A DNA stretch of 35,917 nt from Scopulibacillus darangshiensis (GTDB taxonomy: Bacteria; Bacillota; Bacilli; Bacillales; Sporolactobacillaceae). The number at the start of each line of letters is the position of its first letter. Position 1 is the stretch's first letter. The position numbers were made by a program, and so were the translations under genes. The stretch is from the NCBI RefSeq assembly GCF_004341035.1, contig NZ_SLXK01000042.1:1-35917 (forward strand), in the 5' to 3' direction. Shown piece after piece: positions 1 to 7,225 of this stretch. The notes under the pieces are model-generated. The model was not told the DNA's origin. It was given only the letters and a program-made list of their open reading frames with translations, and made no database searches.

Positions 1-17
1 CATTTTTAAGTTCACTC

Positions 18-45
18 CTAGGTATTTTCATAGTTTAATACCTAG
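18..45. repeat. 9-bp inverted repeat at window start
   Basis: CTAGGTATT (18-26) and AATACCTAG (37-45) are perfect complements around a 10-nt loop. No T-tract follows on either strand, so a simple terminator is unlikely. It lies upstream of a broken membrane-protein fragment. Function unknown. Confidence 0.4.
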
Positions 46-78
46 TATTGTCAAGGAATCTAGTCTTCAAACCCATAG

Positions 79-225
79 ATTTTAGCGAAGAAGCTGTTTT
101 ATTTTTGGATATTTGTTATTGCCATTATTGCCCTTTTTACAGGGGAAATTGCTACGGTTATGATGTTGTATTTATTTCTGATAGCAATTAAGGATTTTCA
201 TAATGATTGGAAAGGCAGACACTAA
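79..225 (+). pseudogene. membrane-protein fragment without start codon
   Basis: The frame is open from a TAG at 76-78 to a TAA at 223-225. It encodes 48 residues: a short basic start (AKK), about 30 mostly hydrophobic residues with one Glu (FVIAIIALFTGEIATVMMLYLF), and a charged tail ending KDFHNDWKGRH. There is no ATG, GTG or ribosome binding site before the hydrophobic part; the first codon is ATT. The composition is that of the C-terminal part of a small membrane protein, so this is probably a remnant. I do not recognise the family. Confidence 0.35.
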
Positions 226-286
226 GCAGGGCTGTCAAAGGACAGTCTTTATTTATCCCCAAGGTGTCATGGCTATTTCCCTTGGT

Positions 287-326
287 ACAACAAATGTTTC
301 ATTGAAACGAATGCAACATTTGTTGT
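287..326. repeat. 12-bp perfect inverted repeat
   Basis: ACAACAAATGTT (287-298) and AACATTTGTTGT (315-326) are perfect complements with a 16-nt loop. The loop overlaps a second small dyad, GTTTC-ATT-GAAAC (296-308), so two alternative hairpins are possible. No T-tract. It could be a protein-binding site or the relic of a mobile repeat. Confidence 0.45.
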
Positions 327-585
327 TTGCAGGATTGCCTCACTCAACTAAAGCGCCCTATTGTTTAAGACTATATTTTAAATTCATACCTTGGTATATG
401 AACCACTCGACAACAAAAAGCTAGTGTTGTTTTGAACGATTTTTTCAATGGAAAATCCCCCTTATAGATTTCAAAATAGCTCGTACTACTATACATACTT
501 TACCACGTTTGAAATTATATTTACTTAATCCTACTTGATGTTTTTCCGTCATTAAATGGCCCTTTAGTGCAATATTTGGCGTAGC

Positions 586-623
586 TTTATTCCAGATTTG
601 CGATTTGCGCCTGATGATTGAAG
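586..623 (+). repeat. dispersed intergenic repeat, copy A
   Basis: Contains TTATTCC, GATTTGCG and TGCGCC followed by TGATGATTGAA. The same order of blocks recurs at 2229-2258, 4624-4649 (weaker) and 5013-5046, always on the plus strand and always between genes. Similar short strings with TTCCGGAATTGCGCC are, from memory, common between genes in Bacillus-like genomes. Confidence 0.4.
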
Positions 624-627
624 ACTT

Positions 628-649
628 GAATTCAAGATACCTTGAATTC
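628..649. terminator. possible hairpin after the Nudix gene
   Basis: GAATTCAAG (628-636) and CTTGAATTC (641-649) form a 9-bp stem with a 4-nt loop, 17 bp beyond the stop of the minus-strand Nudix gene. The stem is AT-rich and lacks a clear U-tract, so termination is only possible. Confidence 0.3.
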
Positions 650-666
650 TAGAATATGCTTATTCC

Positions 667-1152
667 TTACACACTCCTCTTCAGTTTCAATTCAAATTCT
701 GGCCTGGTTATATAATCCATATAGTTAATACTTCCATTATAATCTAAATATGCTTGATAACGTGTTCGTAGAGCAGGGGCTGATACTAAATCAAGAACTT
801 CCTCTTTACTAACCCAACAGCTGTCCGATGTTTCATCTGATGTTGTCAGTTCTCCACCCACGGGTTTGCATACAAAATCAAACATGACTTTTGTGGGTAC
901 TATCTTTACACCACTGTGCCCCTCATATGTTGCCGTATTAGAAAAAATCCCTACCAAATGGGATACTATGACATCAATTCCGCTTTCCTCTTTTACCTCT
1001 CTGATTACTCCATCTATTAAATTTTCCCCGACCTCCACTTGCCCGCCTGGAAATACCCAATCTCCATCTCTACGAACCTTTACTAATAATATTTCGCCTT
1101 GGTTATTCTCAACAAAGCCCCCTGCTGCAACAATATGTACTGGCATTTGCAT
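667..1152 (-). CDS. Nudix hydrolase
   Basis: A 161-residue Nudix-fold protein, expected to hydrolyse a nucleoside-diphosphate-linked substrate; the actual substrate cannot be told. The Nudix box (G-x5-E-x7-RE-x2-EE-x-G) is complete: GGQVEVGENLIDG followed by REVKEESGI, about residues 39-60. The frame is open for 33 further codons upstream (to 1251), but the ATG at 1152 is preceded by GGTGGGGGAAAG six bases away, whereas the upstream ATG has no such site, so 1152 is chosen. It stands alone, with a GNAT gene on the same strand 150 bp upstream. Fold assignment is firm; function is not. Confidence 0.85.
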   Translation of the reverse strand: MQMPVHIVAAGGFVENNQGEILLVKVRRDGDWVFPGGQVEVGENLIDGVIREVKEESGIDVIVSHLVGIFSNTATYEGHSGVKIVPTKVMFDFVCKPVGGELTTSDETSDSCWVSKEEVLDLVSAPALRTRYQAYLDYNGSINYMDYITRPEFELKLKRSV

Positions 1153-1303
1153 TATCTTTCCCCCACCTAAATATCTAAAATAGCTTATAAACAACTTCGA
1201 TTCCCATACAATAAATCCTGCTTTTACTCCATAAACGGCCCGATGGTCCAAAATAAGACGATATCGTTCTTCTAGTATGCGCCCTTTTGCAGTATGGTGA
1301 ATC

Positions 1304-2119
1304 TCAAGACTTGACCCAGATTACCTTAGTGTATGCAATCTTCATTCCGACTCTTTCCATATTTCTATGACTAGCACTGCCATACTTTGCTTGCCCGACA
1401 ATTAAAGTACAATTCAGTTGTCTAGCCTTCTCCAACCTTTTTGAGATAAGTGCACTATGGACGCCTTTATTTCTAAATTCCGGAAGAGTAGCGGAAGCAG
1501 CGAGTGTACCTACATCATTATATTCGAATAAAACCCCTATTCCGGCAGGTTCCCTTTTGTAGCTTGCAATGTAAAAGGTCCAATTCTTGTTATTATGTAA
1601 TACCTGATTATTTTGAGCGACATGTTCTTTTAAAAAAGAGGGCATGTCAAAACCTTTTGTATAAATATCTCCGAAAATCGCATACTCGTCTTGCTTGAGT
1701 TCGCGGACAGAAATTGATCTGTCCGGTTCAGTAGTTGAAATATAATTATTTGATAATGAACCACAAAGTGTATTATGAAAACCGCATTGAAAGTATCCCT
1801 TTTTAGAAAGCGACTGTAGTAATTCAAGAGAAGCATGCGCTGGAGTGATTTCAAATCTTGCCGGGATATCTTTTTCCTGATAAAAATCTAAAATCGGATC
1901 AATATTCTCTTCATTTTCTTCGCTTATGCCAAGCACCCTATTGAAAGAAGGCCCCGGAATATTCTTTACTGAAAATGCCGTGGTGTTGCCGAACTTTCTT
2001 ATATCGACATCCATTGGATTACCTTCTATTTTTTCAACAGCTTTAAGTCTGGATTCCAAACTCTCCATTTCCGATTGTTCAATTCTATGAGCAAGATTTT
2101 TAGTCATAACAAGAGACAT
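1304..2119 (-). CDS. GNAT-family N-acetyltransferase
   Basis: A 271-residue protein whose C-terminal half (about 140-271) looks like a GNAT acetyltransferase domain. It has a beta strand with GIGVLFEYNDVGTLAA, then LPEFRNKGVHSALI, matching the acetyl-CoA pyrophosphate-binding motif R-x2-G-x-G/A with His in the last position, and NMERVGMKIAY near the end. The N-terminal half is less conserved and may be a degenerate second GNAT domain, as in many two-domain bacterial members. The ATG at 2119 follows GGTTGGTGGGTGTAGG. Substrate unknown. It lies just upstream of the Nudix gene and could be cotranscribed. Confidence 0.75.
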   Translation of the reverse strand: MSLVMTKNLAHRIEQSEMESLESRLKAVEKIEGNPMDVDIRKFGNTTAFSVKNIPGPSFNRVLGISEENEENIDPILDFYQEKDIPARFEITPAHASLELLQSLSKKGYFQCGFHNTLCGSLSNNYISTTEPDRSISVRELKQDEYAIFGDIYTKGFDMPSFLKEHVAQNNQVLHNNKNWTFYIASYKREPAGIGVLFEYNDVGTLAASATLPEFRNKGVHSALISKRLEKARQLNCTLIVGQAKYGSASHRNMERVGMKIAYTKVIWVKS

Positions 2120-2228
2120 TACCTACACCCACCAACCTTCGAGAATTCAATTTATATACTGCCTCTTAATTTATTCTGCTTACAGTTTTAAAAACCCTTC
2201 TGTTCTTCATCAATATGGAACACGTTTG

Positions 2229-2258
2229 TTCCGGAATTGCGCCAGTTTGCTGAATATC
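2229..2258 (+). repeat. dispersed intergenic repeat, copy B
   Basis: TTCCGGAATTGCGCC followed by AGTTTGCTGAATATC. It has the same block order as copies at 586-623 and 5013-5046 (TTCC, GATT or GAATT, GCGCC, then TGA). It lies in the non-coding gap between divergent genes. Confidence 0.4.
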
Positions 2259-2273
2259 AATCAAACTTAGCCT

Positions 2274-2413
2274 CTATTTAGATTCTTTTATTTCCACTCT
2301 GTGTTGATCATTAGAAACAGAAAAGTCGGTAATTGAATCACCATCCTTCTTCATAAAATAGACATGATAAAAACGAAAAAAATTATATCCGCACCAGCAA
2401 GCATTTGTGACAT
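2274..2413 (-). pseudogene. two overlapping micro-ORFs or a frameshifted small membrane protein
   Basis: From an ATG at 2413, eight bases after GGAG, a 20-residue peptide reads MSQMLAGADIIFFVFIMSIL and stops at TGA (2351-2353). An ATG (2354) overlaps that stop as ATGA and opens a 26-residue acidic/basic peptide starting MKKDGDSITDF and ending RVEIKESK (stop 2274-2276). A transmembrane segment followed by a charged tail is the usual plan of a single-span small protein. So either this is one gene of about 46 codons broken by a frameshift, or two translationally coupled micro-ORFs. I do not recognise the family. Confidence 0.35.
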
Positions 2414-2642
2414 ACTTTCAACTCCAAAGGTATAGTAATACTCATAAATCTATTTATGATAAATATGGATCTTTACCTCGGCTTCCCCATCAAGTGAGTG
2501 AAACAAGGGTAAAAAAATATTTATAGATAAGAAAGTTGAAATCTGGCCTTGAAACCTATAGAAATCTAGAGTGAATTTTAGAGGATCCGGATCAACATCA
2601 ACTGGAAATTTTTATAGAAAGAGATCTTACTACTAATGTACG
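2414..2642. other. upstream region of the PIG-L gene, no gene seen
   Basis: AT-rich, without coding frames. TTGAAA and TATAGA strings around 2530-2565 could be parts of a promoter for the gene starting at 2656, but the spacing is not convincing. Confidence 0.35.
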
Positions 2643-2655
2643 AGGAGGAATTAAG

Positions 2656-3729
2656 GTGAATGAATCAGAATTACAGTTGCCTTTTACTTTGTATTCGCCC
2701 AACTCAAAACAATCTCATCCATTTTATGAGATGCGCTATAATCTTTATCACCAACCGCCCCTACACTTATTAGAACCAGCATTTTTAACACCAGGATTAA
2801 CCTTAGTACCATTTTACACACCACGAACTGCATTTGGTAATCCAATAGGTAATATGGGTGTTAGCGCTAATTCGGTTGACATCCTGGTTTTCGCTCCGCA
2901 TCCCGATGATGAGACTCTTGGCTGTGGGGGTGTGATAATGCATGCATTGGCGGCAGGAAAGCGAGTTCATGTAGTCTTCTTTACGAATGGGGATGGATAC
3001 ACAAAAGCCGCTTCAATGCTTATGAACAAGAATATTGATAATCTCAGTTCATGGGATTACCTTGAATTGTCACGGGTCCGCCAGTTAGAAGTGTTTGCTG
3101 CTACTAAGATGCTGGGACTAAATCCTTCAAATATCACTTTTCTAGGGTACCCCGATGGTGCAGTAAACAAGGTATACCAGAGTAAAGACTCTAATTATTT
3201 CCAATCGCCCACTACTCTTAAAAAAGAAACCTATGGACTTGTACAAATTGACTATCACAAGCTCGCATATGGCAAACCTGCGCCCTATCTAAAGAAATTC
3301 GCACTCTCTGATACGATGGATCTCATTCAGATCTTTCAGCCGAAAGACATCTATGTCCCTGAAGCAGCCGATCAGCACCTTGACCACATGGCAGTCAACT
3401 GGTTTGTTCGAGACGCAATTAAAGTGTTAAGGTATCAAGGTCGTGTTCATACCTATTTAATCCACAGTGGACCTGATTCCGAATGGCCATGGCCCCAAGG
3501 GATTACGCCACGAGATCCTTTTGCTTCTCATGAAGCACTTGATTTTAAAGGAGTTCCTATTCCTCGCTTTGTTCCATGGCCTCCGCAAGAAAGAGTGTCT
3601 CTGAATGAAGCTGTTGCACTTGAAAAGCTGAAGGCTATTCGAGCTTACCGTTCACAACTTGTAGATAGAGAATATCTTCAATCTTTTACAAAGAGCGAAG
3701 AAATTTTCTGGGGTATGGCACCTCGTTAA
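2656..3729 (+). CDS. PIG-L / LmbE-family zinc deacetylase
   Basis: 357 residues. The family removes acetyl groups from N-acetylglucosamine-type amides (MshB, BshB and PIG-L are relatives) using one zinc ion. The signature AHPDDE-type motif is FAPHPDDETLGCGG (79-92): His82 and Asp85 would be metal ligands and Asp84 the general base. The third ligand lies in DQHLDHMAVN (239-248). The conserved SRVRQLE (139-145) and FLGYPDG (162-168) are present. An N-terminal extension of about 75 residues is unusual against the roughly 220-residue family core. There is no signal peptide. GTG start, with GAGGAGG (2643-2649) six bases upstream. The substrate is unknown and no thiol or lipid biosynthesis gene is nearby. 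It is a single-gene unit with its own terminator. Confidence 0.85.
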   Translation: MNESELQLPFTLYSPNSKQSHPFYEMRYNLYHQPPLHLLEPAFLTPGLTLVPFYTPRTAFGNPIGNMGVSANSVDILVFAPHPDDETLGCGGVIMHALAAGKRVHVVFFTNGDGYTKAASMLMNKNIDNLSSWDYLELSRVRQLEVFAATKMLGLNPSNITFLGYPDGAVNKVYQSKDSNYFQSPTTLKKETYGLVQIDYHKLAYGKPAPYLKKFALSDTMDLIQIFQPKDIYVPEAADQHLDHMAVNWFVRDAIKVLRYQGRVHTYLIHSGPDSEWPWPQGITPRDPFASHEALDFKGVPIPRFVPWPPQERVSLNEAVALEKLKAIRAYRSQLVDREYLQSFTKSEEIFWGMAPR

Positions 3730-3741
3730 TTTGCGATCATT

Positions 3742-3763
3742 AAAACTGTTTGACCCAGTTTTT
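3742..3763 (+). terminator. terminator of the PIG-L gene
   Basis: AAAACTG (3742-3748) and CAGTTTT (3756-3762) form a 7-bp stem with a 7-nt loop, 12 bp after the stop codon, ending in a short T-tract. Confidence 0.55.
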
Positions 3764-3859
3764 ACCCCTCCTTCATAGTAAAAGGTTACATCTAAGTACA
3801 TTCCTTCACAATCTCATTTATTTTAACGTAAATATCCATCTGTCTTTAGAAAGGATCCT

Positions 3860-4158
3860 TCAAAATTTGGCCCGATGAGCCAATAAAGGAACGATTACAG
3901 CAATTAAAAAAACAAGAAATTACCCCAAATACCTACGTTTCTTGTAACTCCCTTGCTTCCAAACCACGGTAAAATAAACCCCAAAATTGACCCACCTATC
4001 ATTAAAGGGAAAATTGCTTTATCTGGAACTAAATCAATTCCATTGAAAAACAAAATAAAAACCACCAGATCAAATCCGCATATTATTACCGAAATATTAA
4101 TAAAAGCATATACCAAACACCCTATCTTATTTGATTTACCTGAATCGTATACCCTCAT
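3860..4158 (-). pseudogene. small membrane protein, probably frameshifted at a T7 run
   Basis: From an ATG at 4158 the frame gives 84 residues with two or three hydrophobic segments (around 12-40 and 50-66) and stops at GNFLFF. The stop lies right after a run of seven T (complement of A at 3906-3912). Adding one T keeps the frame open through another hydrophobic stretch, LIAVIVPLLAHRAKF, to a TGA at 3860-3862, giving about 99 residues. The extension has membrane-protein character, so a one-base deletion (or sequencing error) in the homopolymer is likely. The site before the start is weak (GGTG). Family not recognised. Confidence 0.5.
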
Positions 4159-4658
4159 TTACACCATTATATTCCAATTGGTAGTAAATACATTTCTATA
4201 TAATGCGCTTCTAGACCCGTACATTCAGAAGTTCGTCAGCAATACAGTGTCTTATTGTATTTTACATTACATTCTCACCATATTTGTTCAACCCAAGCAC
4301 CATGATTTACACCACCCCATCGGGTAGGCTTTCGTCAGCCAAACTGTTACGGTAAATTCTCACGCCTATTGGCCGAGCTTATAACACACAATTTCTTACC
4401 AAATAGCGTGCTATTCGACGCAGGGAAAGCCTTTCAGAGACTTACCTCCTCATTTGACTCCCAACATAACCCTTCAGTTTTAGGAATTTAAAACTGCCTG
4501 ACCTTTACTGAAATTGTGTGACCACATTTCATTGAGACAGGAACATTTCGCACCAATTACTGCGCCCTTTTCTGGAACAACGTTCATCCCAAAATGTTAA
4601 AAAGAGAAGGTATTGTTAACACAAGAATTGCACCCATTTCCTGAAGATCAACACTATC
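4159..4658. other. gene-free stretch
   Basis: No supported coding frame on either strand. It contains a weak relative of the dispersed repeat (about 4555-4583, around CTGCGCCC) and a clearer one at 4624-4649. No tRNA-like cloverleaf or transposase remnant was recognised. Confidence 0.5.
4624..4649 (+). repeat. dispersed intergenic repeat, degenerate copy C
   Basis: AGAATTGCACCCATTTCCTG followed by AAGATC aligns with copy B (GGAATTGCGCCAGTTTGCTG then AATATC) with few substitutions and no gaps. Confidence 0.35.
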
Positions 4659-4775
4659 TTACTGAGTCCACGATTTTTTTGCATCTATCAAAGACAAACC
4701 GTACTTCTCTCTTAATGATTTAATGGTCTTTCTGTTGAAGTCCTTAATATTTCCTTTGCTTCGCTTTACATATTT
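4659..4775 (-). pseudogene. 38-codon coding remnant
   Basis: A frame open from a TGA (4776-4778) to TAA (4659-4661) reads as a strongly basic, protein-like tail: KYVKRSKGNIKDFNRKTIKS then LREKYGLSLIDAKKSWTQ. It has no start codon. An ATG lies just upstream in another frame (MKIC...), so a frameshift may have cut it off. The end resembles a helical LREKYGL-x-LxxAK pattern, but I cannot name a family. It sits just downstream of the small membrane-protein gene at 4795-4908. Confidence 0.3.
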
Positions 4776-4794
4776 TCATATGCCCCGGTTGTCT

Positions 4795-4908
4795 CTAAAA
4801 GCCTATTGTTTTCTCTTTTAAAGCACTGTTGTTTTTATGCATTAAACTAAAACACCAACCCAAGAGTACGAGCATAATTATCAATGAGTTTATATCCGGC
4901 CACGGCAT
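4795..4908 (-). CDS. 37-residue single-span membrane protein
   Basis: An ATG at 4908 follows GGAG by nine bases. The product begins MPWPDINSLIIMLVLLGWCF and ends SLMHKNNSALKEKTIGF. It has a short periplasm-side N-terminus, one hydrophobic span (about residues 8-23) and a basic cytoplasmic tail: a typical small membrane protein. A second frame through the same DNA (starting MFKGDIVNAVAG) has no proper ribosome binding site and is less likely. It is isolated and of unknown function. The strength of the site and the span make it a reasonable real gene despite its size. Confidence 0.45.
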   Translation of the reverse strand: MPWPDINSLIIMLVLLGWCFSLMHKNNSALKEKTIGF

Positions 4909-5012
4909 TTACAATATCTCCTTTGAACATTGACTTTGATTAATAACCTAGTTAAATTTTAACTTGGCTTGTTCAACAATATAGTCCTTTTCCGCAATAT
5001 AGACGCTGATCC

Positions 5013-5046
5013 TTATTCCGGATTAGCGCCCGATGATTGAATAATC
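5013..5046 (+). repeat. dispersed intergenic repeat, copy D
   Basis: TTATTCCGGATTAGCGCCC then GATGATTGAATAATC. Against copy A (586-623) it shares TTATTCC-[A/G]-GATT, GCGCC and GATGATTGAA almost exactly; copy A has an extra 7-bp block (GATTTGC). Confidence 0.45.
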
Positions 5047-5136
5047 ACCGATACTTCTATAAGCTAATATTGTAATAAGAAAAGCACATTTTTTGACTAT
5101 CTATTTCACACTACCCCCGTTATCGAAATTTAATAA

Positions 5137-6513
5137 TTACTGTTGTAAACTTGAAATTTTATTTTTGTATTGTTTATAAGCTTGGTTTAAAGCATTTGCT
5201 TTTTCAGCTATTAAATCTGGGTCAGGTGTCAGATCAAATTTTGGAAACTCCGAATACTTTAATAGATATTTGTCTACGCACCATCGTACAGACCAATTTT
5301 CATCATTTGCCCAAGATATCCAAGATTCAATTTCGTTTGCTGTAGCACCTTGAAGGAGGCCATACATATATAAGCCTCTCACACCTCCTTCGCTTTCCGT
5401 ATGTAATTGAGCCCAGAATTTTTCTCTTTCTTTCGCAATTGCTGGTTTATGTAATCCTGAAACAGCAATATTTCTAACGATACCTGTGGGATCTAATGTA
5501 TACATCCATAAGTCTTTCCTGCTGCAAAGAGATTGTTCTACTAGGTATGATAGAGCTAAAGCACGTTCTATCTCGCATTTAGATTGTAATGAATTTGTAG
5601 GATTTTCTACAATAATTGGCCTTTTTATTTGAGGAGGAACATTGTTTGTATACCCTGTTTCCAAAGCCTTTAATACTTTTGAAACATTGACTTTTGGTGC
5701 CGGGTTATCATAGTTATCTATATAATCTCCTTGTTCCTTTAGAACATTTTTAAGTAATTGACTGTCGCTATGTGGAAACTTTGAAAATAAGTATGCACAA
5801 ATACCAGCTATTAAAGTTCCGGATCCACTTGTTCCGCTATAATAGACCACTGATCTCATAGAGCCTTCTTTTTTATGGATAGGTACAGGTAAATATGTTC
5901 TTGGTCCTAAAATATCCGGTCTCATATGTCCATCTCCATTAGGTCCCCATGGTTCATCGGTATGTGGAACATGTCGCTTTATATCAGCAGATCCTCGGTC
6001 GTTATAGCCGCCTACAGCTAAATATTCGACAGGCGGTCTAATATTCGTTATTCTAGAATTTCCATTTGAACATACCACCAGAATATCTTTTTCTAAAACT
6101 GGGGCTAGTGCTTTTACAGTGGAATTGTATCGGGTATTTTTTAACAAGTGGGGATTATCTAAAGCATGCCAGCCCATACTTAAAACAATCTTTATATTCC
6201 ATTGTTCACGTTTCTCTAAAAGCCAGTTGATTCCTTTCTGTAGCCGTTCTCCTTCTCCTTCTCTAAATGCTCCGTGGTTTAATACTAAGAAGGTTGCTGC
6301 GGGAGATATTCCTGTATGAAGTTTGCCATTGATTTTGCAAGGTTGATGGGCTAAAGAAAGGACAGTTAATAATCCATGTTCGTCTTCAAAATCTTGTATT
6401 TCCTCGGGTTCCTCGAAGGCAGGCATTTGTACTTCAATTGAAAAATCATCATGAACGATAATTTTACAATTATAATTAAAGATATCTATAGGGCAGAGAA
6501 AAAAATCGTGCAT
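5137..6513 (-). CDS. subtilisin-like (S8) protein with C-terminal HEAT-like repeats
   Basis: 458 residues. A subtilase core is visible: the His motif DEHGLLTVLSLA (His46) followed by GISPAAT (68-74, compare GVAPxA), the oxyanion-hole Asn in VVCSNGN (around 150-152), and the Ser motif YSGTSGSGTLIAG (Ser229). The Asp of the triad would be Asp22 or Asp23 in IIVHDDFSIE. That block is a poor match to the usual D-T/S-G, so the enzyme may be divergent or N-terminally shortened. After the domain, residues about 315-420 contain three helical-pair units, each with a VR signature (IVRNIAV, GVRGLYM, SVRWCVD), as in HEAT repeats. There is no signal peptide or propeptide, so it is probably cytosolic. The start at 6513 lacks a clear ribosome binding site; the next Met (residue 30) would remove the Asp. 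No partner gene lies within 600 bp. Confidence 0.7.
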   Translation of the reverse strand: MHDFFLCPIDIFNYNCKIIVHDDFSIEVQMPAFEEPEEIQDFEDEHGLLTVLSLAHQPCKINGKLHTGISPAATFLVLNHGAFREGEGERLQKGINWLLEKREQWNIKIVLSMGWHALDNPHLLKNTRYNSTVKALAPVLEKDILVVCSNGNSRITNIRPPVEYLAVGGYNDRGSADIKRHVPHTDEPWGPNGDGHMRPDILGPRTYLPVPIHKKEGSMRSVVYYSGTSGSGTLIAGICAYLFSKFPHSDSQLLKNVLKEQGDYIDNYDNPAPKVNVSKVLKALETGYTNNVPPQIKRPIIVENPTNSLQSKCEIERALALSYLVEQSLCSRKDLWMYTLDPTGIVRNIAVSGLHKPAIAKEREKFWAQLHTESEGGVRGLYMYGLLQGATANEIESWISWANDENWSVRWCVDKYLLKYSEFPKFDLTPDPDLIAEKANALNQAYKQYKNKISSLQQ

Positions 6514-6713
6514 GAAAGCAGCTATAGTTGGAGCAAGCGCAATGCCCTAGGTAAAGAAGATTTCTAGAATGTGTAAGAGTAAGGTTCACTGTCCATATCA
6601 TTGCTTAACTATGTTAAAACACCGTGGGTCCTTTAGCAAGTGCAATCTAGTATCACCTAAGGAAATCGATTTTTTGTTAAATTTTTCTTAACGTCGTGAA
6701 TCCGAATTTTCCT
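6514..6713. other. non-coding stretch
   Basis: No supported frame. The subtilisin-like gene's frame continues 10 codons upstream of its ATG to a TAG without a better start. AATCCG and CGGATT (about 6699-6720) could form a weak hairpin after the broken membrane gene that follows. Confidence 0.4.
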
Positions 6714-6989
6714 TTACGGATTATTCCAATTAAAAAGACTAACATATGCGGTAACAACCAAAACCATTGCGATGATAAGTGAAATTAGGGGAATTAAATT
6801 ATGATAATTTTTTTAAAATAATGCGATCAAATTCAAAATAACTATAATCGGACCCAATAAAATTACATACCAGCCTCCGATAAGACCTAATGGGTTTTCG
6901 TACAAATTTAAAAAATATGCTACTACCATTAACAGTGACAAAGTTAGAGATATAATAACGAGTGAGGGTACCTTTACCTTTCCAACCAT
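6714..6989 (-). pseudogene. three-span small membrane protein interrupted by an in-frame TAA
   Basis: An ATG at 6989 follows GGGAGGAATTAT, an excellent ribosome binding site. The product starts MVGKVKVPSLVIISLTLSLL, has a second hydrophobic span ending PIIVILNLIALF, and stops at TAA (6813-6815) after 58 residues. The same frame stays open for 32 more codons: KNYHNLIPLISLIIAMVLVV then TAYVSLFNWNNP, a clear third membrane span, ending at TAA (6714-6716). Open coding on both sides in one frame points to a single nonsense change in a gene of about 91 codons, next to an A7 run. The 58-residue product could still be made. Confidence 0.55.
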
Positions 6990-7225
6990 ATAATTCCTCC
7001 CAACTTTTTCTTTATTTTAACATATGCAAGGATTATAGAGTACTTTCAAAAACAATATCACAGTGGCCATGATTGTAACTTTGTCCTCTCTTCATAGCAA
7101 GCATCGAAGCAAAAGTTGAAACCCGAAAAGATGAGCGTAAGCCTCCTGTAACACAATTGGGTCATTCCATGAGCTACATGCCATACAACTCATTTCTCGC
7201 CATATTTCCCCAATTGAATATCCAG

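Larger units (their letters stand above)
226..627. other. gene-free stretch
   Basis: No convincing coding frame on either strand. One 73-codon frame (203-424, plus) lacks a ribosome binding site and has no recognisable composition. The stretch contains a hairpin-forming inverted repeat (287-326) and one copy of a dispersed short repeat (586-623), both listed separately. Confidence 0.5.

Noticed and set aside
203-424. 73-codon plus-strand frame after the first fragment
   Set aside because: No ribosome binding site, no recognisable composition, and it spans a hairpin-forming repeat.
3953-4327. 124-codon plus-strand frame opposite the small membrane protein
   Set aside because: Shadow of the minus-strand coding sequence; no ribosome binding site and poor composition.
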